From: Fratercula arctica
Lineage: Eukaryota > Chordata > Aves > Charadriiformes > Alcidae
Assembly: GCA_947846985.1 (NCBI GenBank)
Contig: CANTUZ010000024.1
Location: 3,431,791-3,495,790, forward strand
Length of the DNA: 64,000 bases
Direction of reading: 5' to 3'
Part shown: piece by piece, positions 28,601 through 38,153 of the stretch
Position numbering within the stretch: the stretch's first letter is position 1
How the letters are laid out: every line of letters begins with the position of its first letter
Translations under genes and position numbers: made by a program
The notes under the pieces: model-generated
The model's input: the letters and a program-made list of their open reading frames with translations, nothing else
What the model was told of the DNA's origin: nothing
Databases searched by the model: none

Positions 28601-30282
28601 TTTGAAGATCCTCTTCCTCAACAAAAACTGAAGTCTGGGTACACCAGGGGAAAGACAAAGGTTTGGGTATGTCAGACAGCCATCGGCTCAGGACAAGAGC
28701 ATTTTCCTTCCCTTTGGGTAGGCTCTACCGTATAAGATAAGCCAGGACAGATTTATGCAGGTGGCCTTATGAATAGAAGACAGGCTAGAGAAATGAAAAA
28801 CCTTCAGCCTTGGGAACCTCTGAAGCAGGAGCCCTGTGAACAGACAGCCCACAGGGAAGGAAGGGCTCTGACTTCCAGGGCCTCACTGTATTCCCCTGCC
28901 GAATCGTCTGGCGGGACAAAGCTGAGGAAGACTATGTAAGGAACATGCAAGGGAACTGGGAGAGATAAATATGCACTCACAGAGAAACCCAGAAAGGTGC
29001 AAGAAAAATGGGAGTGTAGGGAAAAACTTCAGCTTTAAATCAGCAGGCATGTACTGAAAGGGGACAGAGTGTGAAGGGCGTATTCTAACATTTTATTTGT
29101 TAGCAAAGTTTCTATGTATATTGGAAAAAAGAGCATGCTGTAACAAAACACTTCTAAAATTTAGCATCTATGCAACTACATTTATAATTCTTGCCATCTA
29201 TCCTATTTTCCCTATCTGTTATTGCTGCTCTTGCTTGTTACATCATGCATATCATAAAAACAAGACATCCTCAAGGCAGGGCTATCTCCTTACATTTGGA
29301 AAATACCTGGCACATCTCTCAATCCACTGCATTTATATGCAGTTTATCATCAGGCTCTTTTCTAACACATCTGGAAAAGTATTTTTTACTTTTCAGACAC
29401 TGCTTGGTACCTTCCTCACAGAGTGTCGGTTAAGACACAAAGCAAAAACAATGGTTCTAACAGTTAAGAAAAAAATATAAATCCAAATACTAGCGACAAG
29501 CACAGCAAATACACAAGCCCACTTAAACAGTGACAAGATCCCCCTTTTTCTTCTATACAAGAGACTAAAACCAACACTACTACTACTCAGAATTATACCT
29601 ATGATGTTCACTTCAAGTTAACACGGCAATTATCTTTCACTACTGTTAAAAAAACATTGCCAAGCTGTGAAAGAGCAAAAGCATTTTGTCCTGTTGATGG
29701 AAATGAAATCAAACTATTTCTAACTTCAGAATCTCCAATATCAGAGGTTACATGGAAAAAACGGTTAGCAGAACGTGATCACGCAGAGATGCCGGAAACG
29801 TTTAAATACAGTTTAGATTTACTCTGACTTGTAAAGCAGTACATGAACACGTCACTCACTTGTTTTGAAGGACAGTGCTCGTTCTTCTCATCTGTCATCT
29901 TCCCACTCTTCGGTGCCCTTCTTGGTTGCTTGATGCTGGTTTTTATAGCAGGCCGGCACACATAATTTTCAAGGTTCTTGGGAGGCTTTTTCGTTCGCTT
30001 TGCTTGAAGACCAATCTTCAGTTTCAAGTTTCCCTCTGAAAAGTTTGTTTCTTTCACTGAAAACTGTTGCTGTGCATCAGTCAGAGTCTCATTCTTCCCA
30101 TTCTCCGTACTGTTCCCCTCCCGATTCTTCTTCTTACTGTCGTCTTCTTCCTTGGTGGAACTTTCTAGCTCTACTTCTCCTTTTCCTACCAACGTGCCAA
30201 TATTTACTGCAGAGGGGCTTTTCCCAGAAAACCCTTCAGAATCAGAACCCAGGCCTAACATAGCAGTATTCCGAGGGTCCAT
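4440..30282 (-). CDS. ASH1L: ASH1L, histone H3K36 methyltransferase, N-terminal coding part (partial)
   Basis: ASH1L is a Trithorax-group nuclear protein that dimethylates histone H3 lysine 36. Its SET, bromo, PHD and BAH domains are C-terminal and lie beyond the left edge. Four coding exons are visible: 29,860-30,282, 16,317-21,066, 5,702-6,443 and 4,440-4,619. Exon lengths and phases join as 0, 1, 2, 2 without a break and give about 2,032 residues. The protein starts [18 protein letters not shown], as in mammals. It has several AT-hook-like motifs: KRGRPKSKE near residue 887, KKRGRPKRQ near 949, RRGRKPK near 1107, KKRGRPPK near 1404 and RRPGRPRK near 1875. Family identity is certain from long collinear similarity to human ASH1L. 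A serine-rich human segment between the second and third exons was not found. Confidence 0.98.
4620..5701. other. ASH1L intron, nothing recognised
   Basis: This is a 1.1-kb AT-rich intron between two ASH1L coding exons. It has a 14-base A run at 4,688-4,701. No repeat family or RNA gene was recognised. Confidence 0.6.
5702..6443 (-). CDS. ASH1L: ASH1L coding exon with AT-hook, residues about 1725-1972
   Basis: The acceptor reads GTTTCAG and the donor GTAATT. The 742-bp exon encodes [11 protein letters not shown], then [20 protein letters not shown] and the AT-hook-like [11 protein letters not shown], ending in ESNKS across the junction. All are collinear with human ASH1L. Its second codon is an in-frame ATG with G at +4 (6,439-6,441), which could start a shorter protein if an alternative first exon is spliced here. 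Confidence 0.97.
9018..9221 (-). pseudogene. Coding-like relic, possible pseudogene fragment
   Basis: A 68-codon minus-strand stretch (first codon GTG) reads like protein and includes [20 protein letters not shown] followed by DPKQAKNF. After its stop another frame continues plausibly with [16 protein letters not shown], as expected after a one-base frameshift. No parent gene was recognised, and it does not match CR1 proteins. A retrocopy fragment is the simplest reading; chance is possible. Confidence 0.3.
9650..9752 (+). mobile_element. CR1 LINE, short 3' end fragment
   Basis: A 100-bp piece contains GGGAGGTGTCCCTGCCCAGG and ends with CCATTCTATGATTCTATGA, the CR1 3' terminus. It is 5'-truncated, as most CR1 insertions are. 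Confidence 0.9.
10208..11103 (-). mobile_element. CR1 LINE fragment with reverse-transcriptase C-terminus, diverged subfamily
   Basis: In minus orientation the segment starts at its 3' end with a degenerate GAATGGTTTGAG-type terminus (plus strand GAGTTTGGAAAGGACCTC). It then encodes CR1 ORF2 RT C-terminal sequence, including [19 protein letters not shown] and [19 protein letters not shown]. The FANDLDDG stretch corresponds to the region just before the catalytic aspartates. The frame is interrupted. It differs clearly from the younger copies elsewhere in the window. Confidence 0.9.
12740..13410 (-). promoter_or_regulatory. Intronic CpG island, candidate internal ASH1L promoter
   Basis: A 0.67-kb block is strongly GC- and CpG-rich inside an otherwise AT-rich ASH1L intron. 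It includes a GCC-type trinucleotide run near 12,950-12,975 and several GC-box-like stretches. It is not a CR1 copy; a CR1 fragment lies just beyond it at 13,441. Such islands usually mark promoters. A minus-strand GTGAGT donor at 13,199-13,194 suggests transcription in the ASH1L direction. An independent non-coding gene is an alternative. Confidence 0.55.
13200..13310 (-). other. Candidate alternative first exon in the intronic CpG island
   Basis: Read on the minus strand, GC-rich sequence ends in GGCACG followed by a consensus GTGAGT donor. The 5' limit is a guess. Splicing from here to the ASH1L exon starting at 6,443 would place that exon's ATG as the first strong start codon. This is inferred from splice-site quality only. 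Confidence 0.35.
13441..13589 (+). mobile_element. CR1 LINE, short 3' end
   Basis: It begins at GGCTGCCCCATCCCTGGAGG and ends in CCATTCTGGGATTCTCTG, a slightly mutated CR1 terminus. It lies immediately beside the intronic CpG island. Confidence 0.92.
14258..14436. repeat. Homopolymer tracts T(18) and A(10)/A(16)
   Basis: There is a run of 18 T at 14,258-14,275 and A runs at 14,409-14,418 and 14,421-14,436, separated by CC. They are probably slippage-prone low-complexity sequence with no visible function. Confidence 0.9.
16317..21066 (-). CDS. ASH1L: ASH1L giant coding exon, residues 142 to about 1725
   Basis: This 4,750-bp exon starts after TTCTAG with GACCCTTCAAAG (DPSK, as in human) and ends GCAG before GTAAGG. 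It encodes the disordered basic N-terminal half of ASH1[17 protein letters not shown], an 18-residue tandem repeat array, four AT-hook-like motifs, the conserved block [20 protein letters not shown], proline/tyrosine-rich [15 protein letters not shown] and the histidine-rich [14 protein letters not shown]. Conservation with mammals is very high in the second half and low in the repeat array. No frame break was seen. Confidence 0.98.
20035..20782 (-). repeat. 54-bp coding tandem repeat, about 14 units, in ASH1L
   Basis: About fourteen 18-residue units follow the pattern [18 protein letters not shown]. The NKDSGKK core is best kept and the start of the unit varies. The human protein has a related but differently arranged array at this place. 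Units differ by several substitutions, so the array is old but still under an 18-codon periodicity. The antisense strand is also open across it because of the periodicity. Confidence 0.93.
22000..22511 (+). mobile_element. CR1 LINE 3' part
   Basis: About 510 bp starts in the RT C-terminal coding area (GGAGCCCCTCTGCTGTGGGG, GAGAAGGCTCCGGGGAGACC) and ends at CCATTCTATGATT. It is nearly the same sequence as the copies at 1-321 and 60.2-60.9 kb. It is antisense to ASH1L. Confidence 0.94.
22513..22560. repeat. TATGA-type simple repeat at the CR1 tail
   Basis: An imperfect TATGA/TATAT array directly follows the CR1 3' terminus. It probably grew from the ATGATTCT-type tail left by the insertion. 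Confidence 0.75.
23466..23498. repeat. AAAT/CATA simple repeat
   Basis: A short tetranucleotide array of TAAATAAATA followed by CATACATACATA. It is low-complexity intronic sequence. Confidence 0.85.
29860..30282 (-). CDS. ASH1L: ASH1L first coding exon with the start codon, residues 1-141
   Basis: The ATG at 30,282-30,280 is chosen because [18 protein letters not shown] matches the known ASH1L N-terminus. The codon before it is GTG and not a start. The exon encodes [19 protein letters not shown] and [19 protein letters not shown], strongly conserved, and ends CCTTCAAAACAA before GTGAGT, phase 0. The 5'UTR part and its acceptor are uncertain; an AG at 30,302-30,301 is one option. Confidence 0.97.
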
Positions 30283-31321
30283 CACAGGCGGAATATAAGC
30301 CTTCGGGTAATTTTAGGGAAGATTTACAGAGATATGTTCCACAGAAGATCTGTTCTACTACTGGCAGCCAGCATCTTTTACTCTGTAGAAGGAAGACAGA
30401 CAGAAGTAAACTTTGAGGAAATTAAGTTAATATTAAAAACAATCAGAAAGCAGAAAATCGTATTTCAGACAAGCACAGTTGCGTTGCTGATGTTTCAAAA
30501 CACCAACCCTTCCTGTAACCTACTACAAAAATACAATTTATCTGTAAAATCACTTTTATATGATAGGTGTAAATCAAAAGCACATGGATATTATAATATA
30601 ATTCATCCACAGGACACTTCAAGTGATAGTTAAGGCTTTTAATATTGATCATCATTTTTTTTTATTTTTCTATTTGAAACAAGAACCCATCTACTGCTGG
30701 TACTGACACTTTTAGGCCGGACCTTCTGAAACAGTTGCATCTAAGGAATGATGTAGCTAGTGAAACCTATGAGAAAGCATCCAAAATCCAAAGACAAGCC
30801 GGTTTTAATCATCTGAGACACTAGGAAAGTTGAGCTTAACTCAAGTATGCATTGGCTTATAAACATGCCACAAAATCTGCTTATTAGTTACGGACTTCCC
30901 ACAATTCAGGAAGAAGGGTGAGAGAACAGAAAAAACACCCCACCAAATACATCCCCACACTAGTTTGTACTTCCTGGAGCACAGGAGCAGAAAAATCCAT
31001 ACTCGTGTCATCAGAGACACTGTTATGTATATATATTTAACCTATTTATCATAAGATATTAGAGGGAACTTTTTTTATCATAACTAAAGCAAAAGTTGAT
31101 TTGAATCCACTTGCTAATGCAAGGGGGTCAGATCCCTGGCTGGAGGCCGACTTGCGCAGCGTGCTCGCACACTGACCACCACAGAGACGGATGCTGCTCT
31201 TGCCCCCGCTGCCAAAGAACAAACAAAATCTGTGTAGCCTGGTATAGTTTTATCTGCACAAACAAAAATCAGCACAGCAAGAATCTGCAGAAGATACAAA
31301 TATGCTGTATTGATCATTGAT

Positions 31322-31466
31322 TGATCCCTGGAGGTCTTCAAGGCCAGGCTGGACAGGGCTTGGAGCAACCTGGGCTGGTGGGAGGTGTCCCTGCCCAGGG
31401 CAGGGGGTTGGAACTGGATGGGCTTTGAGGTCCCTTCCAACCCAAACCATTCTGTGACTCTATGAT
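31322..31466 (+). mobile_element. CR1 LINE, short 3' end
   Basis: It starts at GATCCCTGGAGGTCTTCAAG and ends in CCATTCTGTGACTCTATGA. It is 5'-truncated, about 145 bp, antisense to ASH1L. Confidence 0.93.
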
Positions 31467-32629
31467 AACTACCAAAGAGGACAAATCACAGCTACCAAGG
31501 GGAAGCTAAACACATGCATTTCAGTATGGTCAGATACTCAGAGTACGATGGGAGAGAAAGGACACAAGCAATGTCTGCAGAAGCGGGGACCTGAAAATCA
31601 GCAACTCTCCAAAGGGCTCTGCGCACAGGACGAACAGGACCTCCTGGTGAAATGGGACAGCCGCAAGGACACACACAATCCTCGGAGGGCACTGGAACAG
31701 TATCAGGTCGTTTTGAGGCTGCTATGGCAGCCCATTGCCAGATGCCCATCCACCCCATGAATACGCATACCGAGCCACGCCAGATCAAATCCTGTTAGCC
31801 TTAACTGCAGCTTGGGAGAGAAGTTCTCCTTTCTCAAGTTCCTGGAGCCAAACCAGAAGAATCCAGGTGGACATGTTTCTTTTAGGGGCACTCTAAGCAG
31901 AAGGTCTTTAAGTATCTTCATCGTTTAAATACCTTAAACATTATTGAAAATGAATTATGTCACAGAGAGTTCTGAAAAAATACCAGTGTACTAAAAAGAG
32001 CATCACAGGAACTTCACCAGAATGTTTTTCTGTTCTTATCTTCTATACAATTATTAAGGTTGAATTGTAAGGAATGCTATGAAAAGATTTCAATTGTTTC
32101 AATGAACTTCAAAATGAGTTTCAATGGTTTCAAAAAGGTTTCAATGAGCTCAGCAATTATTTATGACATTTGGCCTCCTGGCAGGTCAGCACATGCACAC
32201 TCGAGCTCATCAGCACATGGCAGGTTCCAAAACCATATGTCTCTTGTCCAGTGAATAATTCGAAACCCAGCAGTGAGGAGGTGGTATTCTGCGGTGGCCC
32301 AGTAAACACGAGCACTGCATAAAAAGGGGGAGGGATAAGGAATGTGAAAGGCGACACTGGGAGAGGACTAAGGCAACTGCAGTGGACACAGGTTGGAAGA
32401 CAGATGCCAGGATTAGCGGGGACAGAAGAAATGCTGCTGAGAACAAAAAATGCCAACCGTTAGGAAGCCAGACTTCGTTGGCTGCGTTCTCAGAGAAAAC
32501 AAACTTATTTTCACATGTCCTGTGAAATTATTAAAATTTCATTATTAAAAAGGATTTCTATCTGGAGCTATAACTTTTAAACTAAGAACATCCTGAAAAA
32601 TCACACCCACTATTATTACTCATAAAACC

Positions 32630-32765
32630 AGAGGCAATTAGATAAAATCTCCATTTTACAACTAGAAAAAGTGGGTAGAGCAGTGTGACACAGGGGCTGG
32701 AAAGCAAGTCAGTGACAGCTCCTAGTTCAAGGCCCAATCTTCGGTCCATTAGGCTACATCATGTC
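32630..32765 (-). repeat. MIR-like SINE fossil
   Basis: The plus strand reads CTCCATTTTACAACTAGAAA, then GTGACACAGGGGCTGG and CAAGTCAGTGACAGCTCCTA. This order resembles the reverse complement of the amniote MIR element (CCATTTTACAG, then the TCACACAGC and GTCAGTGGCAGAGC blocks). It is heavily diverged, as MIR copies in birds are. A repeat-library search would settle it. Confidence 0.5.
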
Positions 32766-35700
32766 ACCAAAAAAGGGCTTTTCCATACATGCCGATGCAC
32801 AAAGGAAGACTGGCCAGAAGTAAAATAATTTTAAGCTAATGCATGAATTTTTATTATTGAAGTTCAAGAAAAGGAGAGAATCCTACAGGCCACCATGCAA
32901 CTCTCAAATCTATGTTCTCACCAATTTCTCCTTCTCTAGTGACTATGGTCCAGAACAGCTGCAACAGTCATTCGCTTCAGTCATCTTCTTACAAATAAGA
33001 TTAATTAATAAGCTTAAAATCTGAAACCAAATTAAATTGAAACAGCACCATCTATACTGCTGTACTTGGCTCTATATTTACTTAACAGAAGACTTTAAGT
33101 AAGTAATTACACTCATATACTGACCTTAGAAACTGCAAGACCAAGACAAAGCACATATTGAGAATTAAAGAACTGCGTTAAAATCTTATTCTGTGATAAC
33201 ACAGAATCAGTAACTATCGTAGAAACAAAGTCACAGAATTGATGGGTCTCATAAACAGATAGCAGGTCATTTTATTTATCCATTACACAGACAACAAAAA
33301 TGCTAATCCTGGACTTAATCATCATTTTGCCTCGATCACTGTAATCTTCTCTCCGTCTCTCCAATTACCCCACTCTAATTCACAGAAAATGTGTCTGCCA
33401 ATTTGATCATTTTCATAACCATGAACTGATTAGATCTCATATCCCCGAATCCCAAGAATGCTTCTTCTTCCCTACCTCATCAAGTTCAAGCTTCCTGTCA
33501 CTGCCTTCAAGGTGTGCCCAACTGTTCCTTGGTTCTTCACTTGTTCCCGTTCGTTAGCATGTTCTGTTTTGCCAGTGACAACCATTACATCTGTTCTCTT
33601 CTATTTTTTTTTCCCTTTTACTTAAGTAACACCATTGCTTTCTCTCTGCTACTCTTCACACTTTGTATGTCCCGCTTGCACCAGGATCTTTACCATTCTT
33701 CTTGCAGGTTGCGCCTTAAAATCTCCTTGTGGATGTCAATGCAAATGAGCAGCTGAATGACAACCACCATAGTTCAGAGGCAGCTCTAAAAGCTTGCATG
33801 AATTTACCCTGATTTGGTACTCTCAAGACCCAGAACTATCATATTTACCCATGTGATATAAGGTACATATCTGTGTCTTTGCTTGCCACATTTGTTCCAT
33901 TAATTTGCAAGTCATATTTTTAATGATACTTTAGGCTTCTCCCAGTCAGAAAAATGGGCTATGGACTTGCAAAGTACCTGCTTTGATGTTACCGACCCCT
34001 GCAAGAGATCCTGGCATGCTTTCACTACAAAGACCTTTATAAGAAAAGCACTATATCCACCTGGTGCACCCAACAAGATTCATGTGAAATTAAAGCAGTG
34101 GAGCCTGATTGCCCATCCCACAGTTAAGTATTTTCTAAGCTTGCACACTGTCATTTAACCACACTGCTTCAGAACTTCTAAGACTAGAAAGCACCACTCT
34201 AATCAAGCAGCGTGGCATTCTACATCAGGCCAAGAACTCCACTCGGCAAGTCCTGTCCCACTGCTCACATTTTGCAGACTCACAGCAGGTCTTTCCAAAG
34301 TAACATCAACATTTTTTACTTAAGGAGTTTTTTTGGATGAAAGAAATTGCCATTTCCCTGGGAACTCTATTCCAAGACCTAATTCACGTTTTGCAACAAC
34401 TTTCATCCATGGGATCTTAGACTAACATAGTTTTGCTACATTAAGAATCATCTAGTATCAAATCTCTACACAGCCTTACAAATTATGATCAAGACACGTC
34501 CTAACCATCTCCCTGAGAAGCAAAACACATCAAACTTCCAGTCCCTCATCCAGTAGACTCTGTAGATCTCAAATCCCTCCTGTAATCGTTCCTCCCCAAA
34601 AAGATTAACTGGGAAGCATTTCAACATCCGTTTTGACACGTGCTACCTAGAAATAAATGGTGTTCATTAATGATTTTTCTAATGCCATATACAGTTTTAA
34701 TACCTATTATTCATTCTTATTCCCCTGTTGACACATCCAAAGCCCTTTTTGCCCATCATCTGTTAAGATTTCTATTCTTTTGATCCCCTGCTTTTCCTGA
34801 AAAAAAATACCAAGGGTTTACTTCTACTGCCAGCTCATACATATGTTTCCTCCTCTGCCCTCTCAGCAATATTAAATGAGATTTTTCTTTTCCCTCTGTC
34901 CAATTTACTACATCATCTTTACTTCTGCAACTTGTTTTGTTGACAAAAACATTGTGATTTTGTATTTGGAAGGTGAGTATTTGCCTTTTGGTTCTTTCCA
35001 TTGCTTCAGCTCCAGGGAACAGTAAAAAAATTCAGACGAGTGTCTGAAATCCCAGGGTATTACTAGTAACTCTGTGGCCTCCCACAATCCTCTCTCAATA
35101 TTCTTGTCTTCTTTCTTCTGTTATGGAAGACAGATACCACACTCAGAAGTTCTTTCTCAAAAAGAAAGTAAAATGTGTCATAAAACCCCCACTATATTTC
35201 TCCACATCACATATCCTAAGCAGCAACGTGGACCACAGGAGGTCACCAAAATAGAAGTTCAAGGACCTTGGATTACCTATGTGAATATTTTTTAAATGTC
35301 TAATGCCTTCCAATGGATTTTTCTGAACAAAAAAACCCTCTTTTATACCCACCTAGTAAAAGATAACATAAGGGGGACATAGGAAACCAGTATCTCACCT
35401 TTAACTCCTGATATAACATGCAAACAATGCCTTTGCCTATGCCAAAAATACCCCAGTGCTAGGATGGCCATACACACCATGTGAGCCATGCTGCACGACA
35501 GGTAATGCTGTCATACAGAAAATTCGGAAGAAATACAGATTTTGCTTTCACAAAATAATCACGTTAGGTCTGCATATCAGATTATTTTTTTTCTTTTGGA
35601 AAGCTGTGAGATGAAACACATGACCTCACTGAAATGGAAGAAATGTGTCCACAATGGCAAAAGTCAACCTCTTGCTAATTAATTTTCTTTAAAAAAAAGT

Positions 35701-37346
35701 CAACAATCCATTTGACAAGAATACCTGTTAAAAATAACTGTAATTCAGTAACCATGTGTGCTATTTCCATTTTTCTCTTGTGACAACAGCACTGTAATTT
35801 ACATCAATAAGCCTGTCTCTTGCTCCAAGTATTTAAACCGGTTTTTTGTATCCTCAAGGACAGTTTAAGCTTCTGAAAACAACTGAAAACAAGCATCTTC
35901 GTTTTGTAAATTATGACTCAAATTATTTCACTGTTTACTATCGCTCAAACATTCAGTGCTTTTTAGATGACTGATGACTGCCTGTAGCAATCAACTGCAA
36001 CTGAAGTCGAAAAAGAAGTTGCGATAATTTTGTCTTTAAAACCAAGATGTACTTAGACCCCCTCAAAATAAAAAAAAAAAATCTGTCTTACACTCTTATA
36101 CAGTTTAGAAATGCTGCTGAAGCTTTAATTTTTGAGTAAGGATGCTTCTTAAGAACTCAAGTAAGCAGACAGATGATGATTTTAGAGCCCATCTCTACCC
36201 ATATGTTCAACCAGCTGCTACAACCTCCCCACTCACGCAGAGGCAGAAGCAGCAGGGATGGTCCCAAGGTCCTCAAGGATGACCACACGAAACACATATC
36301 TTTCAGGATTCACACCAAAACCCCCCATGTTCTTGGAAAACACTGCTTTTGCAGGTGCAATCTTCATTAATGCAAGGAAGACAATCACAATAAACAACAA
36401 AAGATGCAAAAAAGATACACACTGTTGCTGAAAATGAAAACTAAGTAGATTTAAATGCATGAATGTAAAGTTGCAGATTTCTACTAACATCCATCCTGCA
36501 GTTCCCGCTCCCCAAATCTCTCCTAACAAGACTGGAAAGCCAGCTTCAGAACCCACTACCTCCAGTTTCCCTTTCTGGCTCCTGACAACACACAACTACC
36601 ACGAGAGCAAATGCGTGTCCTGAGGCCATCTGATGGAAACCCGCATTCCAAGCGGCTCCTAGTTCTCTGCTAGGTAATTAACAGGGTGAAGGAACCACAA
36701 ACCAAAGGTGCAAAGCAGCAGTTAGAAAGCCAGGAGACTATCTAACAGAAAGAAAAGGACAGCAACTCATTTTGGCTTCTGATCTGAAAGATAGGTAAGG
36801 CTAAAATACATTAGGCTCAACCATCTAATCCCAAATTATCGGTCAGTAAAACTACAATAAGACTGAAAATCCAATGAAAGTAAAATATCAGAAGCATGCT
36901 TTTTGGGGGGTGGAGTGCAAGCAGGGAAGTCCACCAGCCACTGACCCAGTAAACCAGCCAATATCCCAACGAGCCAAAAAAAATGTGAATCCGCCAAAGC
37001 ACACTTGGCTCCCCCTGCCCCACTCCGGGCAGGGCCACGCTCTTCCCACCGCCTCTGCCCTGCAGGAAAATTGAAGTTTCGGGGGCGCGGAGACTTGCCC
37101 GCAGACGTGATCACCGGGAAACCCCCCGTCCCGGCCCCGGGCCGGCGCGGGGCTCCCCCGGGGCCGGGGCTGTCAGGCGACATCCCGCCCCCTGCTCCGC
37201 GGCCCGGCGCCGGACCACGGCTATCCGCCCCCCCCGTCCCCGCGGGGCCCCGGGCGTCCCGTCGCCCGCCGGGGCACAGCTCCCGTCACCGGGACCCCCC
37301 GCGCCGCCCCGGGCCCCGCCGGCGGGGCTCCCCCGCCTTCCTGCGC

Positions 37347-37419
37347 GGCGCGGGCCCGGCTGTCAGGGATCCCCCGCCCCCTCCCGGCGCGGGCCCGGCT
37401 GTCAGGGATCCCCCGCCCC
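37347..37419. repeat. Two-copy 39-bp tandem duplication in the CpG island
   Basis: The block GGCGCGGGCCCGGCTGTCAG plus GGATCCCCCGCCC occurs twice with a 39-bp period. Related TGTCAGG and GGATCCCCCGCC pieces recur nearby, so the island has grown by local duplication. Confidence 0.85.
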
Positions 37420-37754
37420 GCTTCACGCCAAGGCCTCGCTGGGGTCTCCCGCTCCTCTCCGCTCCACTCCGGGCGCGGGCCCTACCGGGCCCCCCCCGCG
37501 CACGCCCGCCGCCGGGGATCCCCCGCCGCCGCCCCGGCAAGCCCCGCCGCCGGGGATGCCCCGCGCCCGCCAACGGGCCCCAGGGCGGCGCGGCGGTCCG
37601 CGACGCGGCGGGGATGCGGGGCAGCGTGCGCCTCGGCGCCGGTGCGGGGCGGGGCGGCCCCCACGGCGGCTCCCCGGCCGGCCTCCCCTCCCCCCGGGCT
37701 CCGGGCCTCAGGCGGTCCCAGTCCCCGCCCGCCGCCCGCTCGCTCGCTCCGTAC

Positions 37755-37930
37755 CGTGTCAGCGACAACAGGGCCGGGGCCGAGGACGGGCTCCTCCGCG
37801 CCGCATCTTCCCAGCCGCCGGCGCGGACGGGGCCAGGGCGGGACCGGGACCGACCGGCCGCCGCTTCAGCCCTGCTCGGAGCCGAGGCAGCGAAACCAAA
37901 ATGGCGGCGGCTCCTGCTCCACCGCGAGCG
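37755..37930 (-). other. ASH1L: Probable ASH1L non-coding first exon
   Basis: Minus-strand sequence containing GCCGCCATTTTGG runs to GACACG followed by a GTACGG donor. It has no usable ATG reading frame leading into the coding exons. Placement is inferred from the island, the motif and the donor; the 5' limit is approximate. Confidence 0.45.
37898..37908 (+). promoter_or_regulatory. YY1-type element AAAATGGCGGC
   Basis: The sequence AAAATGGCGGC matches the consensus YY1 site found close to start sites of many housekeeping promoters. It sits in the middle of the divergent ASH1L/DAP3 island. Confidence 0.65.
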
Positions 37931-38099
37931 AGCGCCCGGCGCCCCGCCTGCCCCGCGCCCGGCCACGCCCCCGCGCGGCCACACCCCTCGGGCCGAGCCC
38001 CGCCCCCGCCGGAGTCGGCGCCGTTCGCCCGGCGGTGGGAGGGGCTGCCCCTCCCCGCCCCCCCTGTCCCTGCGCGGGACCCGTAGCGGCCTGGCGTCA

Positions 38100-38153
38100 T
38101 CCGCGGCCTCCGGCGCGGGGGATCCTGTCAGCGGGGCGGGCCTGCTGCCAGCG
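38100..38153 (+). other. DAP3: Probable DAP3 non-coding first exon
   Basis: GC-rich sequence ending CTGCTGCCAGCG is followed by a strong GTGAGTG donor at 38,154. It would splice to the exon at 40,144, which carries the ATG six bases in. The 5' limit is approximate. Confidence 0.55.

Larger units (their letters stand above)
21067..29859. other. ASH1L 8.8-kb intron
   Basis: This intron lies between the ATG exon and the giant exon. Apart from a CR1 copy at 22.0-22.5 kb and short simple repeats at 22.51-22.56 and 23.47-23.50 kb it is AT-rich, with no recognised gene, RNA or repeat. A GC-richer patch at 24.74-25.25 kb has an open frame but no protein-like features. Confidence 0.65.
30283..37754. 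other. ASH1L 5' intron(s), no coding sequence seen
   Basis: About 7.5 kb lies between the ATG exon and the CpG-island promoter. It holds one CR1 3' end (31.32-31.47 kb) and one MIR-like fossil (32.63-32.77 kb). Additional non-coding 5'UTR exons may be present but cannot be recognised from sequence alone. Confidence 0.6.
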
